The notes under the pieces were generated by a model, which was not told where the DNA came from, made no database searches, and was given only the letters and a program-made list of their open reading frames with translations. Of a stretch of DNA of 64,000 bases, positions 9,604 through 18,263 are shown piece after piece. Position 1 is the stretch's first letter. Each line of letters opens with the position of its first letter. The DNA is from Bryobacteraceae bacterium (GTDB lineage Bacteria > Acidobacteriota > Terriglobia > Bryobacterales > Bryobacteraceae). The stretch is taken from the NCBI GenBank assembly GCA_023384675.1, contig JAHDVK010000013.1, positions 62,001-126,000 of the forward strand, written 5' to 3'. The translations under genes were made by a program, and so were the position numbers.

Positions 9604-10275
9604 TTATGTTGAATCCCAACCGCCAAACCGTTCCTCCCGCCAAGGGTCTCCATTCATATGGTAGCCGTTTCTTTCCCAGAAGCCGGGCTTGTCGCTTTCG
9701 ATGAGTTCGATGCCGCCGATCCATTTGGCGCTTTTCCAGGCGTACAGCCGGGGGATGATGAGGCGCGCGGGGGCGCCATGCTCCAGGGTGAGGGGGGCGC
9801 CGTCGTGGTGCGTGGCGACCAGCGCGTCCTCGGCCAGCAGGGAATCCAGAGGCAGGTTGGTGGTCCAGCCGAAATCGTAGGCGTGGATCAGGGCGAAGCG
9901 CGCGCGGGAATCGATCGGGCCGGCAAGTTCCAGTAAGGTTCGGATGGAAACGCCTTCCCAAAGGTTTCCCAGCCGGGACCAGCGCGTCACGCAATGGAAA
10001 TCGGCGAATACTTGAATGCGAGGCAGCTCATTGAGTTGCGCCCATGTCAGTGACACCTGGCGCTGCACGAGACCATCGATTTCGAGCCGCCAACGCTCCA
10101 GATCGATCTTGGGAGGACCGGCGGCGTCCAGCACAGGCCATTTCCGGGTTCGGCTCTGTCCGGGCGGAATGCGGTCCGGGCGGCGCGTATCAGAGCTAAT
10201 GATGACGCCGGCGGACTGCGATTCCGGAGCGGGGGGCTCGGCCTCCTGAAGTTTGTCTAAGCCGTTTGCGGACAT
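9604..10275 (-). CDS. Sulfite oxidase-like molybdopterin oxidoreductase
   Basis: A 223-residue protein consisting essentially of the molybdopterin domain of the sulfite oxidase/YedY superfamily. The molybdenum-ligand cysteine is in FHCVTRWS at about residue 94, and RLIIPRLYAWKSAKWIGGIE and FWERNGYHMNGDPW are family-typical. Unlike MsrP/YedY it lacks a clear Tat leader, so it may be a cytoplasmic or co-exported form; its substrate is unknown. It is followed four bases later by the metallo-hydrolase and preceded five bases upstream by a small exported protein, so the three form one transcription unit. Confidence 0.88.
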   Translation of the reverse strand: MSANGLDKLQEAEPPAPESQSAGVIISSDTRRPDRIPPGQSRTRKWPVLDAAGPPKIDLERWRLEIDGLVQRQVSLTWAQLNELPRIQVFADFHCVTRWSRLGNLWEGVSIRTLLELAGPIDSRARFALIHAYDFGWTTNLPLDSLLAEDALVATHHDGAPLTLEHGAPARLIIPRLYAWKSAKWIGGIELIESDKPGFWERNGYHMNGDPWREERFGGWDST

Positions 10276-10280
10276 GAAGT

Positions 10281-10619
10281 TCAGGCTTGGCGATCCCCTG
10301 CCGGGAGCGCCCCGAGCGTGTGGGCGGTCTCGGCCAGCAGCCAGGCGGAAAGCAGGCGCACCGTGGCCAGCGGGCCACGAGACCTCTCCTGCGAGGCATC
10401 CAGGCGAAGCAAGGCCAGGCCGCTGTCGCCCCGGACAATCAATTCCAGGGCTTCTTCAGCGGAACGGCGATCGGCCCCGGCGACCCAGGAGATCGTCTTC
10501 GCCCAGTCGGTTCGCGGCGCGGCGTACTCCATCGCACAGGGCGCCGAGGGAACAAAAGCCAGCAAAACCACCAAGATCACCAACCGGACAGACCAACGAT
10601 AGGGATTAGAAGCGCTCAT
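10281..10619 (-). CDS. Small exported protein of unknown function
   Basis: About 112 residues from the ATG at 10619. A signal peptide or single membrane anchor (RWSVRLVILVVLLAFVPSAPC) is followed by an Ala/Leu/Arg-rich segment. No family recognised. It is the first gene of the minus-strand trio with the sulfite oxidase-like enzyme, so it may be an exported partner or electron-transfer accessory, but it has no cysteine pair or haem motif. A longer start at 10673 exists but would run almost into the divergent gene. Confidence 0.55.
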   Translation of the reverse strand: MSASNPYRWSVRLVILVVLLAFVPSAPCAMEYAAPRTDWAKTISWVAGADRRSAEEALELIVRGDSGLALLRLDASQERSRGPLATVRLLSAWLLAETAHTLGALPAGDRQA

Positions 10620-10708
10620 AAGTTCGTTTTGGAGCGCCGCCGTGAGAATTTTGCCCCCCTGACGGCACTTCACTATTGAAGACGTGTGAACGCACGAAAG
10701 GATTTCAC

Positions 10709-11173
10709 ATGCCCACTCATCTTTTCCTCACCTGTTGGATGCTGCTTGTGGCTGCGCCGGTGCTGAATGCGGCGAATCCAGGCAAACCCGCCGAGTATCT
10801 GGGCGGCACGCTGCCCGGCATCGAGGCGCCGGCAGGGGGCCGGCTGGTGGTGAGCGAGCCGCACGAACTCGTCTTTCTGGTGCGAAAACAGCAATTGCGG
10901 ATTCCGTTTCATCGCATCAACCAGTTGGAGTACGGGCAGAAGGCCGGACGCCGTGTGGTGACGGCCATCGTGGTTTCGCCGCTGTTTCTGCTCACGAAGA
11001 AACGGACGCATTACCTCACGATCGGATACGAGGACGAGGCGGGGGGGCAGCAGGCGCTGGTTTTCCGGGTGCCGAAAAACGAAATCCGGACCCTTCTGGT
11101 CAGTCTGGAGGCGCGCACGGGGCGTAAGGTGGAATACCAGGACGAAGAGGCGCGCAAAGCGGGCAAAGGGTGA
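10709..11173 (+). CDS. Exported protein of unknown function
   Basis: About 154 residues with a signal peptide (MPTHLFLTCWMLLVAAPVLNA) and a GAAAGGA-type ribosome-binding site upstream of the ATG. The body is a single domain: LGGTLPGIEAPAGGRLVV, LVFLVRKQQLRIPFHRINQLE, then a short hydrophobic stretch VVTAIVVSPLFLL and a Lys-rich loop. The pattern suggests a small beta-rich domain like those predicted to sense or bind at the membrane. No named family recognised. The stop lies six bases before the ATG of the next gene, so the two form an operon. Confidence 0.6.
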   Translation: MPTHLFLTCWMLLVAAPVLNAANPGKPAEYLGGTLPGIEAPAGGRLVVSEPHELVFLVRKQQLRIPFHRINQLEYGQKAGRRVVTAIVVSPLFLLTKKRTHYLTIGYEDEAGGQQALVFRVPKNEIRTLLVSLEARTGRKVEYQDEEARKAGKG

Positions 11174-11178
11174 GGGCC

Positions 11179-11760
11179 ATGTTACGTATCCTATTGCTTC
11201 TGTTAGTCTTTGTTCCCTTAGCGACGGCCGCCGATCCGCGTGAAGTCCTGGCCGTCAAGCGCGTGTTCGTCGACCAGTTCAACGGCGAGAACGCACCCCA
11301 ATTGCGGGACATGATTATCTCCAGCCTCCAACGTTCCGGCCTCTTCGTGATCACCGAGAACCCGGATCGCGCCGACGCCGTCCTGCGTGGATCCGCCGAG
11401 GACCTGATCTTCACGGAAGTATTCCAGAGCGGCGAATCCCTGACGGCGCGAGTGGGGGTGGCGGCCGGCCGGGGTGCGGCAGCGGCGCGTTCGGGGCGTG
11501 AATTCGGCTCGCTGCAGGCGGCGGTCGGCGAGCAGGAAAACACGCGCATCCAGGAGCGCAAGCACGAGGCTTCGGCGGCGGTCCGGCTGGTGAACCGGGA
11601 TGGCGACGTCATCTGGTCAACGATTCAGGAGAGCCAGGGCGCGAAGTTCCGCTCCGCGAGCGCGGACGTGGCGGATAAGATCACGCGGCACCTTCTGGCC
11701 GACGTGGAGAAGCTCAAGAAAGCCGATCCCGGCGCGGCCAGCGGCGATGTTCCGCGGTAA
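11179..11760 (+). CDS. Exported protein with CsgG-like N-terminal fold
   Basis: About 193 residues with a signal peptide (MLRILLLLLVFVPLATA). The mature start VKRVFVDQFNGENAPQLRDM and SSLQRSGLFVITENPDRADA resembles the 'sum of small proteins become an oligomer' fold of CsgG/FlgO-type outer membrane proteins, where a nucleotide-sized cleft binds periplasmic ligands; this is a weak resemblance only. The middle is Ala/Gly/Arg-rich and the C-terminus has an amphipathic helix. The ATG at 11179 is chosen because AAAGGG lies eight bases upstream; a GTG at 11170 overlapping the previous stop is also possible. Confidence 0.55.
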   Translation: MLRILLLLLVFVPLATAADPREVLAVKRVFVDQFNGENAPQLRDMIISSLQRSGLFVITENPDRADAVLRGSAEDLIFTEVFQSGESLTARVGVAAGRGAAAARSGREFGSLQAAVGEQENTRIQERKHEASAAVRLVNRDGDVIWSTIQESQGAKFRSASADVADKITRHLLADVEKLKKADPGAASGDVPR

Positions 11761-11788
11761 ACCCCTGCGGAACCCGGCACGGGCAACT

Positions 11789-13258
11789 CTACCGGCCGGC
11801 GGGGGCCGAGCGCCTGAGCCGCACCTTCACCGGTTCACCCGGTGGAAACCGCAGCGCGAGGATCCCGCCGGAATCGGCGCGGAGTTCGTCCATCTCCTGG
11901 TTGTCGATCTCGACGTCGTAGAGCGCATCCGGCTCTAGCCCGACGACGAAGGCGTGCTCCTCGCCGGGCCGGGGGTCGTCGGGTTCCGGCGGCGGCAGCC
12001 AGCCGGTTTCAAACCGCATTCCGTCGAGCGCGAAGAAGACCCGCACCGGTCCGATGGTGAGCGGGGCCAGATTGACATTCAAGTTCACCGCGATTCGACG
12101 GCCGTTCTGGAAGGCCTGCGCCGCTCCGGGGCGGTAGCTGAACCAGGCCGCATCCTCCTCCCAGCTTGCGCGCGCGAGAATCTGGCCATGGGCGTGGAAC
12201 AGCTCGGGCATATAGGTGTAGCTCAATCCAGGCTGGTAGGGATTGGCCCAGAGAAGCTCGTAGGGCGCACCAAAGGGGCCGCGCATCAGGAAACGGTCCA
12301 TGAGCAGCCAGCCTTGCAGAAATTGATTCACCTGCGCGTTAGTATCGAAAGCGACCAGCGCGAACTCGGCGGCGCGGCTCAGGACGGCCTCGCGGAGGTC
12401 CGGATCTCCCGATCCCTCATAGGCTGGGATCCGGAATTCGTTCTCCGCGGCAGGCCAGGGCTGCGGATAGTAGCTCAACAGAAGGCGGGGCGGCAGCTCC
12501 TCGAACCACTTCTCGGCGCCTTCGCGCAGGTCGATACGCAGGTTATCGCGCATCACGTGCAGAAATTCGACCATGGCGAAAAGCTCCGCGCGGGACTTGA
12601 AAGGCTGTTCGCCTCGCGCCAGGCGGGGGAGGATCGCCGCCTTCCACCATTTCTCCGAAGCCCAGCTCAGCACCTGTTGTGAGGTCTTGGACTCCAGGTC
12701 CGCCAGCGCGATCGCGGCGAAGACCAACGAACGCACCTGCTCGGCGCCCTGCGGGCGTTCCGCGAGCAGCGGCGTGAGCCGGCGCGCCAGCGCGTTGGCC
12801 TCGGGACCATCCATGGCGTCCAGACACCAGTCATAGACCAGCGCCATCTGCCGGGAATCGGCGGGGCGCGACGGGTTCGCGTCGTTGGCTGCCCAGGCCG
12901 CGGCGGCGCGGCAGGGTTCGCGCCTGGCGGTGACGATGCCATACAGCGCCTTGGCGAAACCGGGTTCCGGCATAACGGCGTCGCCGGCCATGAGCGCCTC
13001 GAACTGCATCCAGCGCATGGATTCCCTCTCGCGTTCACGCTGCATCAGCCGCAGCCGTCTCTGGGTCAGCAGCAAGCGCGGCGTGTCCGTATAAATGATG
13101 TAATCGGTGTCATTGCCGGGAACCTGCTGGGCGGGAGCGGGAAAGGCCGGGGCCAGGAGTAAAATCCCCAAAGCAAGGGTGAAGATGGGGCGCGCCTGTG
13201 TCGCAGCGACACACCCAACGCTTTGAGGTCCTGTCATGCTGATTGAAAACAAAGGCAT
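11789..13258 (-). CDS. Secreted protein resembling polysaccharide-lyase toroid proteins
   Basis: About 489 residues starting at an ATG with a GGGAG ribosome-binding site five bases away. A signal peptide (hydrophobic core IFTLALGILLLAPAFPA) precedes TDTPRLLLTQRRLRLMQRER, the kind of opening seen in alginate-lyase/heparinase II-III proteins (PRLLLTPERL). A helical, Trp-rich middle (ALVYDWCLDAM, WASEKWWKAAILPRL, FLHVMRDNLRIDLR) fits an alpha/alpha-toroid, and the C-terminal ~150 residues look like a beta-rich module. No catalytic residues could be assigned, so it may be a lyase relative or a non-catalytic glycan protein. Confidence 0.6.
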   Translation of the reverse strand: MPLFSISMTGPQSVGCVAATQARPIFTLALGILLLAPAFPAPAQQVPGNDTDYIIYTDTPRLLLTQRRLRLMQRERERESMRWMQFEALMAGDAVMPEPGFAKALYGIVTARREPCRAAAAWAANDANPSRPADSRQMALVYDWCLDAMDGPEANALARRLTPLLAERPQGAEQVRSLVFAAIALADLESKTSQQVLSWASEKWWKAAILPRLARGEQPFKSRAELFAMVEFLHVMRDNLRIDLREGAEKWFEELPPRLLLSYYPQPWPAAENEFRIPAYEGSGDPDLREAVLSRAAEFALVAFDTNAQVNQFLQGWLLMDRFLMRGPFGAPYELLWANPYQPGLSYTYMPELFHAHGQILARASWEEDAAWFSYRPGAAQAFQNGRRIAVNLNVNLAPLTIGPVRVFFALDGMRFETGWLPPPEPDDPRPGEEHAFVVGLEPDALYDVEIDNQEMDELRADSGGILALRFPPGEPVKVRLRRSAPAGR

Positions 13259-13289
13259 TAGCGCTCCCACGGCATTGGTCCGGCGTTTG

Positions 13290-13555
13290 CTACACTTTTA
13301 AGCGAATTGATGAAACCTCTTTGAACCTGCCCTCTGCGACAACAGGCAGGCCAAAGGAGCGAATGGAGCCAGACACGCAGTGCTTGCGGGAGCCGGTGTT
13401 GAAGATTTCTTCCAGTCGTTCCAGATGTTTGCATGTTGCGCAGAGGGTCCTTTTTTTGTTCAGGAGGAACCGGCGTGGGCTGTTTCGGTCCGATCGCCGG
13501 TCCGCTCAGTTCGACGAGAAGTTCTCCCCCGGGGTTGCGGGTATCGGTCAGACAT
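13290..13555 (-). pseudogene. Possible degraded small gene with two homopolymer frameshifts
   Basis: Reading the minus strand from the ATG at 13555, the frame breaks at a GGGGG run (~13529) and again at an AAAAAAA run (13451-13457). Removing one base from each gives one 87-residue protein ending at the TAG at 13292. The last part reads TLCATCKHLERLEEIFNTG and KHCVSGSIRSFG, with protein-like composition and three or four cysteines. The length is exactly in frame after the two corrections (266-2 bases). No homologue recognised; it could be a decayed gene, two sequencing errors, or a chance open stretch. Confidence 0.35.
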
Positions 13556-13648
13556 TGTTCGCTTGGTGAAGGGTAGATGAACGCGGTCTTCACCAGAAGT
13601 GATAGGGAACACAGGCTTAGCCGGATGATGTTGGACTGTCGCCGCGCC

Positions 13649-13728
13649 CCTGCCCAACCCGGGCAGGCCGCATTGGATTGACTCCGTTTCGAGTCGCACC
13701 TCACAGAGGAGCCCGATCCAATGCGGCC
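13649..13728. repeat. Structured intergenic element: nested hairpins with a 13-bp outer stem
   Basis: Perfect 13-base arms GGCCGCATTGGAT (13666-13678) and ATCCAATGCGGCC (13716-13728) enclose two smaller hairpins, GACTC-CGTTTC-GAGTC (13680-13695) and CCTC-ACA-GAGG (13699-13709), giving a three-way-junction shape. A further 7-bp hairpin CCTGCCC/GGGCAGG (13649-13667) abuts it. It lies just downstream of the zinc-ribbon gene on the minus strand, without a T-run. The rest of the 13293-13779 gap shows nothing else beyond the degraded gene. Confidence 0.6.
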
Positions 13729-13779
13729 ATCTCATACAACCCACAAAGCGCGCCGGTCCGCGGCAGCCCCGCCGGAAAT

Positions 13780-14073
13780 TCAATAGCTCAATGTCCCGCT
13801 GCGGGGCGGCTCATCCGTGTTCGGTAAGTAGATCGTCAGGCATCGTTCGCAGCGATAGAGCTCCGCGTCCGCGCCGAACCGCTGCGCCACCTCGGGTGGG
13901 TAGAAGTACCAGCGCTTCAGGTGGCCCGCGCAGAGCTTGCCTTTTTCATTCTTCAGGCTGCATGCCCGCATCCGCGGGGCGCGCCGCCGGATCTTGGTTC
14001 CGTCACTCAGTTCGCCCACATCCTCTGCCTGAGGAATCTCCCGGATCGGTTCAGCATACTTCGGATCGGCCAT
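13780..14073 (-). CDS. Small zinc-ribbon-like protein
   Basis: A 97-residue protein starting at an ATG with GAGG eight bases upstream. Four cysteines are arranged as C..(about 10)..C (RACSLKNEKGKLCAGHL) and YRCERCLTIYLPN near the C-terminus, suggesting one zinc ribbon. The first 35 residues are acidic and probably flexible (REIPQAEDVGELSDG). No family recognised. It is divergent from the prolyl oligopeptidase gene with a 44-base gap, so a shared promoter region is likely. Confidence 0.65.
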   Translation of the reverse strand: MADPKYAEPIREIPQAEDVGELSDGTKIRRRAPRMRACSLKNEKGKLCAGHLKRWYFYPPEVAQRFGADAELYRCERCLTIYLPNTDEPPRSGTLSY

Positions 14074-14117
14074 TCCATTACCTCGAAGCCACATTATTTC
14101 ACACACTTCACGCTAAG

Positions 14118-16190
14118 ATGGCCACAGTAGCACCCATGCGACCCGTGATTCTCGCCTTCGCCTTTCCCTTACTCATGAATGCGCAAATCCGATACCCCGC
14201 GGCGCCGCCGCGCCCTGTGACAGAAACCCTGCACGGCGTGACGCTCACGGATCCCTACCGCTGGCTGGAAGAGGACCATGCGCCGGAGACGCGCGGCTAC
14301 GTCCAGGAACAGATGCGCCTCACGCGCTCCCTGCTGGACGCGCGCCCGGACCGCGCCGCTTTCCGGCAGCGCCTGACCGAGCTTCATCGCGCTGACAAGA
14401 CCGATGTCCCGATCGTCCGCAACGGCCGCTACTTCTACACGAAGCGGCCCGCGACGTCTACACGCGAAGCCATCTACTTCCGCGCCTCGGCCACGAGCGA
14501 AGAAGCGCTGCTGGTGGACCCGGCGCAGGTGACGTCCGGTCCGCTCAGCTCGGTTCAACTGATGTCTGTTTCCGCCGATGGCCGCTGGGTGGCCTTTGGC
14601 ATCCGCGAGGGCGGCGCCGATGAGCAGATCGTCCGTTTCCTGAACGCCGACTCGCGCCAGATCCGCCCAGCCACGCTGCCGCCCAGCCGTTACCTCGAAG
14701 TGGATCTCACGGCGGATGGCAGCACGGTGTACTTCTGCGACCTGCCCACGGGCGGTCCGCGCGTCTTCCGGCTCGATCTCACCAGGGACGAAGCAGCGCC
14801 GGAAAAGCTCTTCGGCGAGGGGCTCGGCGAACGCATGATTGCGCGGCACCGGCTCTCAGCGGACGAGCGTCATCTTGTGGTCGAGGTTTTCGAGGGATCT
14901 TCGGCGGACCGGGTGGATGTGCACATTCTTGAGATCGCCACCGGCCGCTGGATTTCTTTGATTCGCGGCCTCGAGGCCCGTTCCAGCGCCCTGGTCCACG
15001 AGGGCATCGCGTATGTGATGACCAACTGGAACGCGCCCCGGAACCGTGTCTACCGCATCGACCTGAAAAAGCCGCAGCGCCCCTTCTGGCGATTGATCAT
15101 CCCCGAAGGCCCGGACGCCATCGAGGAGTTCCACCTGGCGGGCGGCCATCTGCTGGTCCAAACCCTGCGCAACGCTACCGCCCGTCTGGAGCTGTTCAGC
15201 CTGGAGGGGCGCCCGGTTCGCCAACTGGAACTGCCGGGTCCCGGCACGGCCTCGGGCACCCGCGCCTCCGCCGATGCGCCTGAGATCTTTCTGCAATATA
15301 CGTCACTCAACACACCCGCGCGGATTCTCCGGTACGAAACCTCGGGATCTCAACCTTCAGAATGGGCGCGCACGGATGCACCGCTGGACGCCTCCTCCCT
15401 CGAGGTGAAGCAGGTCTGGTTTGAATCCAAGGACGGCGCCCGCGTGCCCATGTTCGTCATGACCCGCCGGGGCCTGCCGCTCGATTCGGCGCGCCCGGCG
15501 CTGCTCTACGCCTACGGCGGTTTCAACGTGAGTGTCACGCCCGCTTTCTCCCAAAACTTTGCAGCCTTCGCCGAGCGCGGCGGCGTCGTGGCCGTGGCCA
15601 ACCTGCGCGGCGGCGGCGAATTTGGCGAACAATGGCACAAAGCCGGGATGCTGGATAAGAAGCAAAACGTGTTCGACGATTTCATCGCGGCCGCCGAATG
15701 GCTGATCGCCAATCAGTACACCAACCGCGAAAAACTGGCGATCTATGGCGGCTCGAACGGCGGCCTGCTGGTCGGAGCGGCGCTGACGCAGCGGCCGGAG
15801 CTATACCGCGCCGTGGTCTGCAGCGTTCCGCTGCTCGATATGCTGCGGTACCACAAGTTCCTCATCGCCCCGCTCTGGGTGCCCGAATACGGCTCGGCGG
15901 ACGATGCACGGCAATTCGCCTATATTCGCAAGTATTCGCCTTATCACAACGTGAAAAAAGGCGAGAAATACCCGGCGGTGTTGTTCGTGACGGGCGATTC
16001 CGACACCCGAGTGGCGCCGCTGCACGCCCGCAAGATGGCGGCGCTGCTGCAAGCCTCCAGCGGCTCCGGCCATCCCATCCTGCTGCATTACGACACAGCC
16101 AGCGGGCATTCCGGCGGCCTGCCCGTAACCAAGCTGATCGACGACGGCGCGGACATGCTCACATTCCTCGCCTGGCAACTGGGGATGTAG
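14118..16190 (+). CDS. Prolyl oligopeptidase family serine peptidase (S9A)
   Basis: A 690-residue peptidase with a signal peptide ([17 protein letters not shown] after a short extension). The N-terminal S9A segment has [20 protein letters not shown], a seven-bladed propeller follows, and the C-terminal alpha/beta-hydrolase domain carries Ser546 (YGGSNGG), Asp629 (DSDTRV) and His664 (SGHSGG). It cleaves after proline in short peptides, probably in the periplasm. The frame is open upstream to 13791, but the signal peptide places the start at 14118 (or 14136). It converges with the lipoprotein gene, six bases apart. Confidence 0.93.
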   Translation: MATVAPMRPVILAFAFPLLMNAQIRYPAAPPRPVTETLHGVTLTDPYRWLEEDHAPETRGYVQEQMRLTRSLLDARPDRAAFRQRLTELHRADKTDVPIVRNGRYFYTKRPATSTREAIYFRASATSEEALLVDPAQVTSGPLSSVQLMSVSADGRWVAFGIREGGADEQIVRFLNADSRQIRPATLPPSRYLEVDLTADGSTVYFCDLPTGGPRVFRLDLTRDEAAPEKLFGEGLGERMIARHRLSADERHLVVEVFEGSSADRVDVHILEIATGRWISLIRGLEARSSALVHEGIAYVMTNWNAPRNRVYRIDLKKPQRPFWRLIIPEGPDAIEEFHLAGGHLLVQTLRNATARLELFSLEGRPVRQLELPGPGTASGTRASADAPEIFLQYTSLNTPARILRYETSGSQPSEWARTDAPLDASSLEVKQVWFESKDGARVPMFVMTRRGLPLDSARPALLYAYGGFNVSVTPAFSQNFAAFAERGGVVAVANLRGGGEFGEQWHKAGMLDKKQNVFDDFIAAAEWLIANQYTNREKLAIYGGSNGGLLVGAALTQRPELYRAVVCSVPLLDMLRYHKFLIAPLWVPEYGSADDARQFAYIRKYSPYHNVKKGEKYPAVLFVTGDSDTRVAPLHARKMAALLQASSGSGHPILLHYDTASGHSGGLPVTKLIDDGADMLTFLAWQLGM

Positions 16191-16196
16191 CGACGG

Positions 16197-16781
16197 TTAA
16201 CGGACCGAATTCGCAAGATCGCGCGCCAGCAGGGCGGCCCGGCGCGCCAGCTCCGCCGCGCTGCGCGGATCCGTGGCAACCATCCCCTCGGCCTGCGCCA
16301 GGAACGCCCGGGCGCGGGCGGCGGATTGGGCCTGCCCCGCGTTCAGTTTCTGGCCGCTGATCCGGTCGAGATCCTGCCTCGCCTGGGCGGTGGCTGAATC
16401 GTACTGAGCCTGCAACGCCGCCCGTGTCTCCGGCTTCAGCACTTCTCCCAGTTGAGGCGCCGGAGCGGCAACCGCTTCCTCTTCCGGCTCGGGAGCGGGC
16501 GGCGCGGCCGGCGCGGGCGTCACCCGGCGGCGGGGAGCTGCCGGGGACTTGGGCGCGGGCGGCAACTCGGTCCGCTCGACGCTGGGCGCCGGCTCGACTG
16601 GCAGCTCCTCCTGCCTCGGTTCGATCCCTGGAGGAGGCATCGGCTCTGGCGGCTGCGGCTGCACCGGCGCGGGGAGCGGCGGCGGCGGCGGCGGGGGCGC
16701 GGGCGCCGGACGCTTCCGCCAGAAGCACCCCCCCAATGCCGCGGCGAGGACCACCATCGCAACTGCGTTTCGGAGACTCAT
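16197..16781 (-). CDS. Proline-rich lipoprotein
   Basis: A 194-residue protein with a lipobox (VLAAALGGC at residues 11-19). Residues 22-110 are an unusually Pro/Ala/Glu-rich, presumably extended stretch with a run of seven or more prolines, which could span the periplasm. Residues 110-194 are helical and Ala/Gln/Arg-rich (ALQAQYDSATAQARQDL), like TPR or coiled-coil helices. Its start overlaps the stop of the sensor kinase by four bases, so it is made with the two-component pair. Function unknown; a role as an envelope sensor partner is an inference. Confidence 0.7.
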   Translation of the reverse strand: MSLRNAVAMVVLAAALGGCFWRKRPAPAPPPPPPPLPAPVQPQPPEPMPPPGIEPRQEELPVEPAPSVERTELPPAPKSPAAPRRRVTPAPAAPPAPEPEEEAVAAPAPQLGEVLKPETRAALQAQYDSATAQARQDLDRISGQKLNAGQAQSAARARAFLAQAEGMVATDPRSAAELARRAALLARDLANSVR

Positions 16782-18259
16782 TGCGCCACCGGCAGCCTCA
16801 ACCGGAACAACGCCCCCTGCCCCGGCTCGCTCTCCACTTCAATCGAGCCGCCATGCAACTGCACGGCCCGGAACGTCATCGCCAGCCCGATTCCCGAGCC
16901 CTTCTTCTTGGTCGAGTAATAAAGTTGAAAGATCTTCTCCCGATGTTCGGCGGGGATTCCGGGACCGGTGTCGGCGATCGAGACCACTGCCTCCTGACCC
17001 GCCCGCAACAGCCCGACACGCAGGTGGCCGCCCCGCGGCATCACGTCCAGCGCATTCCGGCAAATGTTCATCAGCGCCTGCTTCAGCAGGTCCGCGTCGC
17101 CGCGCACGCGCACCGGCGCGGCGGGCGAGTTGAACTCCATCGCCACTTTGGTGCGCTTCGCCTCGGGTTCGATCAGTGTCAGGACATCCTGTACGACCGT
17201 ACGCAGGTCCAGGTCGGTCGTGGCCAGCTCCACCGGCCGCGTAAAGTCGAGAAAAGTGCGGACGACACGATCCAGGCGGGTGATTTCCTGCGAGATGATA
17301 TTGATCTCTTCCTCGGCTTCTGGCGCCTCGCTCAGATGATTCCGCAACAGTTCAAGCCGGATCGCGATCGAATTGAGCGGATTCTTGATCTCGTGGGCGA
17401 CGCCGCCCGTCAGGCGGCTGATCGCGGCCAGGCGCCGCTCCATGGACGACCGGAGTTGGGTCGCGCCCTCCTTCGCACCCCGGAATTGCTCGCCAAGCAG
17501 GCGCAGCTTTTGCTCTACGGCCTGAAACTCGGAAGCGGAGCTGTGATGGTGGGGCACAAGCGCCATCTCGCCGCTGGCGATACTGTCGATCGTGGCGCTG
17601 ATCCGCTCCAGCGGCTGCAGCGTGAGCTGGGCAACGAGGTAAGCCAGCAACCCGGCGATCACCACGAACAGCAGTGAAACCGCGCTGGTCCAAAGAATCT
17701 CCGGCGCTACCGCCGCCCGCAGCAGGGACGAACTCACCAATACCTGAATCACGAAGACGGGGACGGGCTCGCCTAGAATGCCGAGTTCCTTGCGTGTTTC
17801 GTAATCGACGCGGACGCTCAGAATGGCGATGAGCCGGTCCACTGGGCCAAGCCGTGTGAGCTGATCCAGCGTCAGCTTGGTCGGGAGCAAAGTACCCACC
17901 CGCTCGGGATTCGACGACGTCAAAACCCGGTTTTGGGGCCCGGCCACGGAGATTTCCACGATCGAGCCCGTCGGGACAAGCGTACCGGTCAGCACCCCAG
18001 GAAGTTCGGGGTCAGCCGCGATCCGCTCCACCCAGATCTTCCGGATCTCGGACTCGGGCATACCGGGAGGCGTGGGCGGCATTTCGTTCACCCGGTACGT
18101 CACCCAGCGGGTGACGAAGTCCGCGGTGGTCTTCGATTGCTCATGATTGTGCGCAAGCCACGTGGAGACGAGGGTATTCAGCTGCATGCCGGAAAGGATC
18201 AGCACAGTGAGCACCACCATGCCCACCATCGTCACCGTGAGCCGGACTTTGAGCGACAT
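16778..18259 (-). CDS. Membrane sensor histidine kinase (NtrB-like)
   Basis: A 493-residue kinase. TM1 (about 8-30) and TM2 (about 188-212) flank a periplasmic sensor region. A HAMP linker follows, then HisKA with His289 in GGVAHEIKNPLN and an HATPase domain with NICRNALDVM (N box), DTGPGIP (G1) and GSGIGLAM (G2). It autophosphorylates and donates to the response regulator encoded four bases upstream in the same operon. What it senses is unknown; the co-encoded lipoprotein is the obvious candidate partner. Confidence 0.95.
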   Translation of the reverse strand: MSLKVRLTVTMVGMVVLTVLILSGMQLNTLVSTWLAHNHEQSKTTADFVTRWVTYRVNEMPPTPPGMPESEIRKIWVERIAADPELPGVLTGTLVPTGSIVEISVAGPQNRVLTSSNPERVGTLLPTKLTLDQLTRLGPVDRLIAILSVRVDYETRKELGILGEPVPVFVIQVLVSSSLLRAAVAPEILWTSAVSLLFVVIAGLLAYLVAQLTLQPLERISATIDSIASGEMALVPHHHSSASEFQAVEQKLRLLGEQFRGAKEGATQLRSSMERRLAAISRLTGGVAHEIKNPLNSIAIRLELLRNHLSEAPEAEEEINIISQEITRLDRVVRTFLDFTRPVELATTDLDLRTVVQDVLTLIEPEAKRTKVAMEFNSPAAPVRVRGDADLLKQALMNICRNALDVMPRGGHLRVGLLRAGQEAVVSIADTGPGIPAEHREKIFQLYYSTKKKGSGIGLAMTFRAVQLHGGSIEVESEPGQGALFRLRLPVAQ

Positions 18260-18263
18260 TCGG

